From NCBI RefSeq assembly GCF_932294415.1, contig NC_065535.1, forward strand, positions 85,209,862 to 85,273,861: a stretch of DNA of 64,000 nt, in the 5' to 3' direction. The translations under genes and the position numbers were made by a program. Of the stretch, positions 33,779-45,700 are shown piece by piece; the stretch's first letter is position 1; every line of letters begins with the position of its first letter. Source of the DNA: Quercus robur. Taxonomy: Eukaryota > Streptophyta > Magnoliopsida > Fagales > Fagaceae. The notes below the pieces were generated by a model that worked only from the letters and a program-made list of their open reading frames with translations, was not told the DNA's origin and did not search any database.

Positions 33779-36700
33779 TCAGGAGGCTACAACTGAGCGT
33801 GCGGTGTTCCTTCCAAGACCAAGACCCAAGCCCAATGGGACGCTGTCAGTCGTAGATTTTCCATGGTTATTATGGCTGCAATGGGAAGAATGAACATGCC
33901 CGTGATGGGTATTGGTGCTATTAGAATTTACATTGATGACAGCATGGCCATTGCCATTAGTTTGATGAGATTGGGCATCCCCATTTTGTAAGTTTGAATT
34001 CCTTGTCATACGCACCATTCCAATCTCCTCAGAATGAGCTGATTCTTCAATATACTCCACATCTTCGTTGTAGCCATTAATCAAGAAATCAGAACAGTTC
34101 TTCTTCATCCCATGATCATAGGGGTTTCTGAACCGACCACCCGGACCCCTTAGGTAGCTGTAGCGCATTGCATTTGCCATTTCATTTGTTGTGATGTTGC
34201 GTGATATCTGTGGCAAGATAAGAAAGGATTCAATACTAGTAACAGGATAGAGAAACTGTTGAAAATATCATATAGATGGAAGCTAACTATTAGAACTGAA
34301 AGATTGCAAAATGGAAGAAAGAGAAAAGGGGCATCAAACTCAATAGTAAATTTATATCATTACACCATGTTCTACTTCCAAATTTATATCTGTTATCAGA
34401 CATTAAGATCTCTCTCATGTGTGTGTGTGCGCTTCTTTTTGGTATATCATGACAAAATATTATCACTGCTTCAGCCCACAAAAGAAACCACATAATTAGC
34501 AATGACAAAGAGTGTCGCTGAATTTCTCCATCCCTCCCTCTCTCTCTTCTCTCCCTCTTTTTGCTTCATTTAGGAGCTTTTTTAGGCAGAAGATTACAAA
34601 CAATGACTTATCCACCTGAAAATCCAGAGTGTAAACCCACAACCATTCCCTAGAACCCTTAATCTCCCTTGTGCTTTTGTCCATAGCTTTTTTTTTTTAT
34701 AAGATTCTTTAGGAGCTTTGTTTTTGGGGGATAAGCCTATTAGGAATTTCTTTAAACAAAAATCATAAAAAATGACTTCTCCGCCCTGAGAATCCAGCGG
34801 GTGAACCCACAAAGCATTCCCAAGAACCCTGAAATCTCCATACAAAACTTGTTAAATTACCTATTCTCCCAAAAGCTTAAGCTATTAGGAGATGGTTTAA
34901 TCATTTAACCACATAATTCTAACACTCTCCCTCAAGTGTGGGCTCAAATTCTCTTTTAATAGGTGATGCCCAAAATGTGGGATTCTTAATGGGAGGTAGT
35001 GTGGAGGAGACCAGGATTGAACTTAGAACCTTCAGCTCTGATATCATGTTAAATTACCGATTCTCTCAAAAACTTATGCTTAAGCTATTAGGAGATTGTA
35101 AATTTAAATATTTAACCACATAATTCTAACAAAACTTAAAAAAAAAAAAAAAAAAAAACATGCCACGTAAAACAAAACCATCAACGACAAATCCTAAATA
35201 AAAGAGCTAATAAAAAAAATTGGTAATATAGACACTACTAGGGAAACTAAAAGGGAAAGGTTTTAATGCATACTTGTATTACAAGGGTGTATGTGGTAGC
35301 AAAAAGAAAGGGACAAGTGTATAAGGTCCACTTGGTCACGTGCATTGCACATGACCCTTGAACACGTCTCTTTCTTTTTGCTGCCACATATCCCTGTATA
35401 CAGGAATTTGCTGCATACAAAGCCTTTCCCAAACTAAAAAACCATGAATGACTTGAAAGAAAAATGATTTTTTTTTTAATCAAAATATTTCCCACACACC
35501 ACTTCCAAAATGTACACTTCACATCTGGAAGGCATTTTGGTGTCACCCATCTGATTAAGGGTATGCAAAGGCAACTAGGTAATGGGAACCAGATCAGCTT
35601 CTGGTGGGACAATTAGTTGTCTGGTGATCCCCTTTTGAGGCAAGGATAAAAGGCCCGATCTCCTTGGAAGAATAACAAAGAACGGTAGCATTAGTTCAAT
35701 CTGATACAGACTGGAATTGAGATTTACTTACTCAACAACCTCCTACTCCAATTCAGGAGACTCACAGAAGCACACCCATAGCTCAATATCAGATAATGCC
35801 AGACCATCTAGCACGGCCTAGTGATACCAGGCAGTGTTCAGTCACAGAGGCATCCAGACACTTATACCACTGTGAGGCTATTACCTTTGACAAAGGTCAG
35901 GGGGTTGGATCTGGAAAGCCCCATGTTATAATAAAATCCACTTCTTTATCAGGAAATGCGCCCATGATCGACTACCTACATGAAAATATCTAGCCCATAT
36001 ACAGAATGAAATTTCCCAAGACTGTCCCCATTGTATTCAACCTGAATCCACCATACATGTTCTTCGAGACTGCCACTGGGCAAGAGAGTTTTGGATAGCA
36101 TTCCTAGGAAACTTATGATTGGATTTCTTCCAACTTCCTTTGCCATGTTGGTTGCATCAAAATTTAGATAACAAACTCTGGTTCCCGGCCATCATATACC
36201 TTGGAACATTATGTTTGCATTTGGACTATGGCAGTTATGGTTATCCAGGAATGCTACGATTTTTAGATCCACTAATTGTTTAATTCATCAAATAAAATAT
36301 AGAAACCTACACCTAGCATTAGAGTACTAGTACCTTGCCCAGCCCATAAAGCAAATCCTTCCCCAGGAAAATACAAATAGTTGCTTGGACACCACAGACT
36401 GACACTTTATTACCTTAAATAAAGATGGCAGCATGGTAGGCAATCAAGGTAAGGCAGTGGGAGGGGGTGTCATTAGAGTTAGGTATGGCCATTGTGTTAA
36501 TGGGTTTTAGTTGCATATTGGCACTACTACAAATGATATTGCTGAATTATGGGCTGGTAGATATGGTTTAAACTTAGCATGGCAACTAGTGTATATGCAT
36601 CTCATATTAGAAGTAGATTCAAAACTTGTTATTAATTGGCTAACAACCCATGGTGTATTGGCACCGTGAGGCCAACGGATTTGCTGATGGCTTAACAAAG

Positions 36701-39700
36701 AGGGGGAAGGAGAGCAAACATGCAGTGTGGAATATAATAGTTGCCCATCCCTTTTTTTTTTTTTTTTGGATAAAAAAGAAAAGTCTGTATTGATAAAGCC
36801 ACTGTGTGTGCAATAAAAGCTGCACAGAGGAGACACAAAGTACAAAGAAGAAAAAAGAGGAGACAGAGAAGAAAGTTAAGTTTTCACATTACCAGAGAAG
36901 AAGACTAACTGAATAAGATAGATGAATTTCGTCTTCAATTTAAGCTGGTTTTGCATTAGCTTGAAAAGAGAGTATTAAGATCTTATAATACCCATATTCT
37001 CTTTTTTTGATGAATTATAAATCAAGAAGTTCTGGTACATGGTTCTGAACATGTTTATTTCTCTTATATTTTGGAAATTCGTAGACTTTACCGCAAGTTG
37101 AAGTGGAGTATGTCCCAAAGCCTGCTGAGCTTGATGATGGAATGGATGAAGAATTTAAAAATATTTTTCACAAATTTAGTTTCCATGAAACTGCTGCTAT
37201 TCAAGTTAAAGGAATCCCTCCTCACCCCTTCTTTTTATATAATATTGACTTTATGTTATTCTATTTTCTTTAGGAGAAGTATGAGTATGACATGATGCAT
37301 TAATTATTCTACCCATCCAGGCTAATGATAACATCGATGAGCAATTGAGCTCTTTTTTACAAAACCCTCATTTTTTATTTTGTTTTATCTTGTTTTTGTT
37401 TTTGTTTTTGTTTTTGTTTTTGTTAGGGAGGAGAGAGACATAAAAGGTGAGCAAAAATACATATTCACCCCTGTTTTTAACAGAGATGGATTAAGGGAAC
37501 AAACAGAGTAAACCTCAGGTGGGCAAAGTAACACTTTTCAAACCACAAGTAGGCAATGTGAATTCGGGTCAAACCACAAGTGGGTTTACTGTAATCACCC
37601 CTATATATTAATAATAGCCCCTTTTCTATTTAAAAAAAATAAGGAACAATGAAAAAGTCACTAATACAAAGGTTAAATGCAGGACAATATCCAGTCAATC
37701 GTCCTGCAGCACCAGGAAGATCCCTGATGACAAGATCAGAAAAGTCATCCTAGACAGGCCAGACACTCCAAAAAAGTAGAATAATCATAAAATAAAGGCT
37801 GAAAGTTGCACAGCTAATGCCAATTGTCTTATTAGACCTAATGAAAATGTGACATAAAAGTGCATCACACCTTGAGCAGAATAGAGATGCAGCTTAGGAT
37901 TATGAATTCAATTATAATAAAAGCCAATAGTTTTTTTGGTTGGCAATGAGCTAAAATCAATAGTAAAACAGCACCAGAGTCCCAGCATTGCAAATGTATT
38001 GAAAGTAAAGCAGATCCCATAGACGTACCTGAGAAGCTTGTACTAGTGTTAAAACTGCCACGCCAAAGAAGAGAAAAATATCCATAATCAGAAATGATAG
38101 AGCACCAACATGATGATTACCAGCATAGTTGATCCACTTCCAAAAAGAAGGTGGTGCAAGTGGATTGGTTAAAAGTCCTGTGAGCATCAAATTATTTTCT
38201 TTCAGCAGACTAGGCCACCAAAGAACCCAGAAAAAGTAACTTGAACGATAAGTTGAAGACAAAACTAACTTATACACATACTTGTAAGAGTAACTGCACC
38301 AGTGATCAACATTGCCAAAACTTCTAGAACAAGGAATGCAAAGAAATCCCACTTGTTTTTCTGGAAACAGAAATTGATAAATGATAAATCAGACTAAAAT
38401 TGATCAATACGGAGAACTACATGTACACAAAGTGGAAAAGAATTGTTACAACCAAAAGCACAATATTAAGATTATGTCAAATTCTTTAATTATGATATTA
38501 TCTGTGATTAAACATATTTCAGAACAGCCTAGGAAAGGAGAAAAGGCTGTTTATGATAACTCTGCCTAATATTAACACCAAAAATACTAGTGTGTCCATA
38601 ATAAATTACAAATTTTAACTGGAAAATGGAAGGACAAACATGAAAAAAAAAAATTTGATAAGTAACATAAGAATACAAACATGAAATTAAATAACTCATC
38701 AGTGTCAAACCACCTTGCCGATACAATTGGATACCCAAGGGCAATGATGATCAAATTGTTCAACACAACGATTGCAAGTGGAACAATGCTTTGCACGGAG
38801 AGGCCTGACAATCTAATGGCAGTGAAAAGGGACATCTTGTTAGGAAATATTCAAAGTAAACCATAAGTTACACAGTGGCTATGAATGTCAGCAGGAGATT
38901 GCACCTTGCATGTTGCACAGAGCTGAGACCAATTCCCAGCTAGCAAAGCAGGATTATTTATCTCTATCTTCAACAATGGTTCCTAACAAGAGTAAGAAAA
39001 TAAAAGTATCCACAATCAGTTGAAATTGAAAACCATATTCAAACTCAAAATTCTAAATACAGTTTAAAAAAATAAATAAATAATGCTGAAAGAATATAAA
39101 GAGACTCTGAAACAATGATATAAATGTTACTCAATCAGTGAGATTTACAACCGAAAGATGGTGAGTGAAAAAAAGAACAATATGCAGTCTAATCAGTAAG
39201 AGATATAAGAACTAAAAGAGGCTGAATGAAAAAAGAATAATACTCACATCATCTTTCATGTTTTGTGGATCATGCACATTCATTCTAATGAAACCAGGAT
39301 CCTTTCTGCAAAGGAAATAGAGAGATCAACCAAAAATTAAATAACATAAACCATGCTCCTTTCCCATGTCTAAACTACTTGCAGATATGTGAAGTACTCA
39401 TTCTAGCAGCACATCACCATAGGTTATATGCAGATGTGCAGGTGCATGTTAGTACATGGTTAATTTTTATAACATGCATAGACATGAACATTCAGTGTGA
39501 TTATTCTTATTAAAATGAAAATTGGGTGATTATTAATGAAAGGGTAGCCATACTCTAGAGTTAATGCTGAGAAAATTCATTATCTTGGGTCAATTATAAA
39601 CATCAAATCATTACTGAAAAGAAAGATTATGATGTCAGACAGCTGACCACACCAATCTCACTTCAATTAATACACTCAGCAAAGTGAAGGACAATGGACA

Positions 39701-42700
39701 ATTAAATGCAAAGTTTGTTGGGCCAAAAAAAAAAACAATTGACTCAAAGAAAGAAAGATAACTCACCCCAAAAAAATTGAGAGAGAGAGAGAGGGCCACC
39801 ATGTTTGAAAACTAAGCATGACTAACATTAGGAACTTAAAGATTTCAAGTGAAAATGGGGGGAATAAAAGGAGACCAGCATCAATAACTGATATAACTTG
39901 ACATAGCCAGTACAGATTCAGCTCATTCAGTTTCTAGCACTAACATACCTGCTACACCTATAAAACATAACTAGTCCCGCAGATGCCAAGAAAACACCTA
40001 ACCATGCAAAGAGACCCGAGCCAGCAGTCAATTTTGGAAAATTTGATGCTGCAGCCAATGTGAAAAAACAAAGCACGGTTAGCATAATCATGACATGAAA
40101 CAAATAGTTCTAATTTTTTTCACACAAGCTCAGGGTAAATACCAATGATGACAGATTGAGTATAAGTCACCAGTAGCAGAATTATTAAACACCAAAGTAT
40201 AGGGGCAAGTCCTAATTTTGAAATTTTTCCAAGGCGGCTATTCCCATCAAAACGTTTGTCAAGGAGCCTTCTAGCATTTCCCTACAAAATAAGATACATC
40301 AACCATAAAGCTGCTGTTTCTTTTTTTCTTCTTTTTCTTTTTAAATCAGAGCATAAAACATGTAGTATATTTCAGCAAATCTCAAAAGCATAATCCAACA
40401 TTCATTTTCAAAAATTCCCAACTTGGAAAGGAAAGCCTGTGTAAGAGGACAATTATACAGGTAAAAAGTTAAAAGACCAAGTCAAGCTACCTCAAAAGCT
40501 AGTATTGTGAATCAAGTAAAAGTCTCTGTCAGTAATTGTCAGTGTCAAGTTAGAGACTTCAAAGATATGCATTCAGAATTACCTACATCAACCCATCAAG
40601 GGCAGAAAGAAGGTGGTGGTGTCATTGTCAAAAAAGAAAGAAGGCAGTAGTGTCTGACAAGGAAATCAGATCTTTGAATACACAAAGGTTCATAAAAATG
40701 TTTGTTTTAAGTGTTTCACAAATCCATATCTAGAGATCTTTGAATAATTCCAAAGTAAGAAAAGCCAGAAATCCATGGTCTGCAACAGTAACAAAGAAAA
40801 ATAATAATAATAATGTCTTCGCATAGAATCTGAATATCTGATATTGATATAAATATAGAAATACCCTGGATGTTCAATTGTCAATAGAAGCATTCAGGCC
40901 AAGTTTCCAGGAGATGAAAAACTTCCCCAAGATACCCAGGCCAGGGAGTGTATCACATTAAGGCCAAGTTCTAAAGTGTTTATAGGATCAATGTGATACA
41001 GACAGACACCCATACACATTTGAAAATGCTGGGATAGACAGACAGTAGAAACAAGGAGCATACAGAATTTCATTGCTCAAAAAACACTTGTTCATGCACT
41101 GAGGCGTAGAATTCTTGCTGAAAATTCTCAAGGAAGTTTAGCTGTCTGGGAAACTTGAATGCAAGTTCAGGTCCCAAAACAACCTTTATTCCGCCACAAA
41201 GTATTCTCATCATTAAAATGAGTTGACAACGAACACCCGGAGTCGTGTAAGAAAGGTATAGAGAAAAAAATTATCTGTCAAAGTAACATTACTAACCAAA
41301 TTTAAAGTATTTTGGTTATGAATCACCTACAAGGAAAAAGGCAACTTGTCTGTGATTCTTATCAGAAGCGAGCTGTGCTGGCGTAAGTCCAGTGTTATCA
41401 GTCACTATCAAGTCTTCCTTCTTGCCAGCCTGTACTAACACTGTGCATGCCTCTAAGTTACCTCTGATAGCAGCCCAATGGAGAGGAGTGCAACCTAAAA
41501 TTACCAAGAGAAAACAAGGTGATAGGTATAACGATTGATTTGTAAAAGTATACATTGCTCCTTTATCTATTTGACAAAGTAAAACAGTCTAGTGTTAAAA
41601 CTTTAGAACTTTTTTTTTGATAAGTTAAAACTTTAGAACTTAGCATGAGAACTTACCCTCTTTATCCTGGCGACCCCTATATGCATCCAGGAACAAAAGA
41701 AGACGTATAGAGTCTGCAAAACCTTTATAAGCAGCCCTAAAGTTCAGACAGAAAATAAATAATAAATTCCTCCATCTCAAACTGAGCAAAAACATACAAA
41801 AAATCTTCTGCCATGGGAAATATATAATATGATTAAGCGAGGACTACAAATTATGGTGAAAGTACCATAAAGCAAACTTATCCACTGTACTGCCATGCAA
41901 TGTTTAGTAGCATCACAGTACATCACCAGTGAACAAATTAACAATATTAGAAAAAATGTTTCATACAGAGTAGAAAAACAAAAAATAATTTAATGGGATG
42001 CATGGAAGGTAGTACATGTGTGATGTATCATGTAAAAAAACTTATGATAATATAAAGCAGCTTTGCATTGAAAATGATCAATTGTCATGCGCAAACTCAT
42101 GCAAGGAAGAAAAAAAGGAGGAAGAAAATTAATTCGAAAACACATATTGAAAGAAGTCAAAAACAGGAGAAAAAGTATAATTTTACTCCTCTAAATATGG
42201 TTAAAAACCAAAATAGAGAGACATTTTAACATTTAGATATGACATTCACAAACTAAGTGAACTGTTACATCAGTGTGATAAAATAAATAAATAAAAAACA
42301 GAGCATGACAATCAATAAATTTTCATTTCAACATCAATAGATGATGCAGTTAAAATTCTCAAGTACCAGTGTAAAGGACTTCTTCCGTCATTATCGGGAA
42401 CATCAGGGTCAGCATTCCATTTGGAAACAATGTGATAGAGGAAAGCTGTCTGACCATATTGAGCTGCAACATGTGTTGACTGCACTCAAGTCAAGATAAA
42501 GATAACTATTAATATGCACAGTCCAGAGTTTATTTTTTTGATAAGTAAAAAGAGATCTTTTTTTTATTTAAAACAGTCCAGAAATGTTTGAGGGCCAAAG
42601 TATATACCAGTTAAAAGTATATAAATTGTGCCCAAGAGCCTAGAGGCTCAATGCCATTGGGAGATTCCCAGGTTCAAACCCCACCCCCTCTGTACGAAAA

Positions 42701-45700
42701 AGGTATTTAAATTGTGAACCTAGAATATAATCCAAACTAATAATACAGAAACTACACAAAGAGTCATTGGAGTTGTCCAAGATTTGTTACATATCAAACT
42801 GATAATAATAATAACAACAATAATAATAATCGAAAAAAAGAAATTCAAAGTATAAAAAACTTAAACAGATGACCATGTTAATCCATCCTTCCACCATTGG
42901 GAGCATTCTAATAAAGGATTTCACCATTGGGAGCATGACAGGAGCGTTACAGGAGCTCCTGTAATGCTCCCAATGGTGGAAGGATGGATTAACAGGAACA
43001 AATTAAGAATATTAGATGCATAATTCTTTGATAGTGGGGGACTCACAAATGCTCCTGTAATGCAATTTTGTCACCTAATCTTTATCTTTCAGTACTTAAT
43101 TTCATACGATTTGGACATTAATTTTAAATGCACATGATATTCTTTACTTTTTCTTATATTTGCAACACAATAAACTTTATGCTCATTCCATATTTCACAT
43201 ATTTTACCCATAGATCTGAATTTCTCCTACAAAAAATATTCTTCCAGTATCTTTTTTTTATAGGTAATAGAAACTTTATCGAGTAAAAAGAAGTACAAAA
43301 TGTTCACGATGATGAACGCACTATACTTGAAACAAATACAGCCAAATCAGAAAGAAAAGCTAACAGATTGAAGGAAAACAGAAATAGAGTTACAATGCGT
43401 AAAACCCCAAATATGAGACCAATCAAACAAAGTCCCACTTATAGAAACTTCACCAGATCCAAAGGTCTCTCTCCACATCTTCAAAAATATGAGTATTACA
43501 TTCCTGCCAAATTAACCACATTAGACATGCTGGTACCATATTCCAAATACTTGAACAATGTTTCCCCAACCAGTTCCTCCAAGCAAATAGAAGAGAGGCT
43601 ACATTCTTTGGCATTACCCACTGAACCCCAAACAAACACAAAATCTCACTCCATAAAGCATGAGCAAACTTACAATGGAGCAAAAGATGGTCCACAATTT
43701 CTCCATCATATCGACACAGACAACACCAATTAACAAGGGTCTGCCCCCTTTTAATAAGATTGTCAATAGTAAGGATATTTCCCCATACCGCTGTCCATAA
43801 AAAGAAAAACACCCTTTTGGGTACCTTTATGCACCATATGCTCTCCAAGGGAAAGAAACAGAAGGAAGCTTTAGTTAAAAAATTTAATAAGACCTCACTT
43901 CAAAAACACCCTTCCAAGACAACTGCCAATTCAAGGTATCATCACCCTCACCCCTAGGTAGTTTGGAATAAATGAGCTCAAAAAAAGTAAAAACTCCCTC
44001 CAATTTCCAATCTTGAAAAGCACGGAAACCATCTATTCTAACTCCTACTTCTCCCATCTGATGCAGGAGAAATCAAATCAGAAATCCAAGCTTCTCTAGA
44101 TACAGAACACACAAACAGATCCGGATAGAGATCCTTTAGGGGAATAGGCCCTCACCAAGGATCATGCCAGAACTGAATACGATGGCCCTCTCCCACCTCA
44201 TACACCACATTTCTTAAAAAGCTTTCAGCACATATTCTTCTACATCCTGCATACATGAGTTCCTCTACCAACTTGAGTACACCAGCCCCCTCTAGCTTCT
44301 CAATATTTGGATGCTATAACCTAACGCCATAAACGATTCACTTCCCTCCCGAACTGCCATAAACATATACCAAACAAAGCTTGGTTAAATAACCCAATCT
44401 TCCTGATCCCCAATCCACCTACCTCCACCTCCACCAGCCAACACACCTTGTCCCAAGCAATCAAAGGATATTTAAAAACATCCTCCGACAACCCCCATAG
44501 AAAATTTCTCTGAATTTGCTCTAATCTATCTGCCACGGCTTGAGGGATATTGAACAAAGATAGATAATAGGTAGGAAGGCTCAAAAGAGTGCTTTTCGGT
44601 AAGGTCTGCCCGCTTTCGACAAATATAGACGTTTCCAGCAGAGTGGCATAAATAACCCAATAAAGAATGTATTTTCTACTGCCAAGACAAGAAAAACAGC
44701 TTCCTCCTTTTGGTTCTGGAGAAAAGATAAGTAGAACACCAATTCTCATACTGAGAAGTTACTAATGGCAATTTCTGAAGCTTTCTGTTGAAGACTCTAA
44801 TACACGAGGAACTATGTCACTGACTTAAAGTTATTGTAAAACAAGTGCTACATTGGATCATAAACTACTTGCTATTTTTAGCACAACAATTAAGCACAGT
44901 CCTAAAGAAGTTCACATGATAAATTTTTTAAGAAATTAAAAAATAAGCAGGATCTACCTCTTACCTATGCTATGCAAGACATTATCCCTACCAATGATAG
45001 CAAGGCATCTACCAAAGGATACAAGTTTGAAAATCAAGAGCAGCATCCTAATGCTCAAGTCCATGGGTTAAATCAGATTCCTCTGCCGAAACGACAGTAC
45101 CAGAAATAAGACAGACTATTAGAAAACAGAATAGCATGCCCATTTGATGAGTGATTGGCTTACATATAAGCCTTGAATTATTTCCATACCCATATATTCG
45201 TGGAACACATGCATGCAACAATAAATTATCATGCACTGGACCATGATGGATCCATGTCAATGCATCATTACATCTATAATATCCTCTAGCAGGAGGTCCA
45301 GGACTAATTTTTTTTGGGAATAAACAATGAAATTCTAACTTCAGAATTCCGGATAAAATATTTTTAAAAAAAATTTTAATATTTAGGAAAGAACAAAAAT
45401 AGTTAATGTCTAAAGAAAGAAGATAAGACCAACCTGATAGCCATTCATATCAGCAACATTGACCCGTGCACCCTCTTGGAGCAATACCTCTGAAGCTTGG
45501 ATTGCACCCCGAACTGCACTCCAATGTAATGCAGTTTGCCCAGTTTGATCTGTTGCATTTACATCTCCGCCATTCTGCCAATTAAGAAAATCCAAATTAG
45601 AAGAGTCAAATGCTTTCTTTTTCCAAGACTTAATTAAATATATAAAGCTGAGCTAAGTTTACTTTCTGTCCACCAACAGACACAAAACATTGACCCCAAA

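Noticed and set aside
38029..38177. Longer exon 12 reading past the donor ([13 protein letters not shown])
   Set aside because: CAG|GTACGT is a good donor and the next exon starts with ISRNITTNE, restoring the family sequence.
42660..42685. Possible tRNA gene from a B-box sequence
   Set aside because: No cloverleaf can be built; a tRNA-derived SINE fits better.
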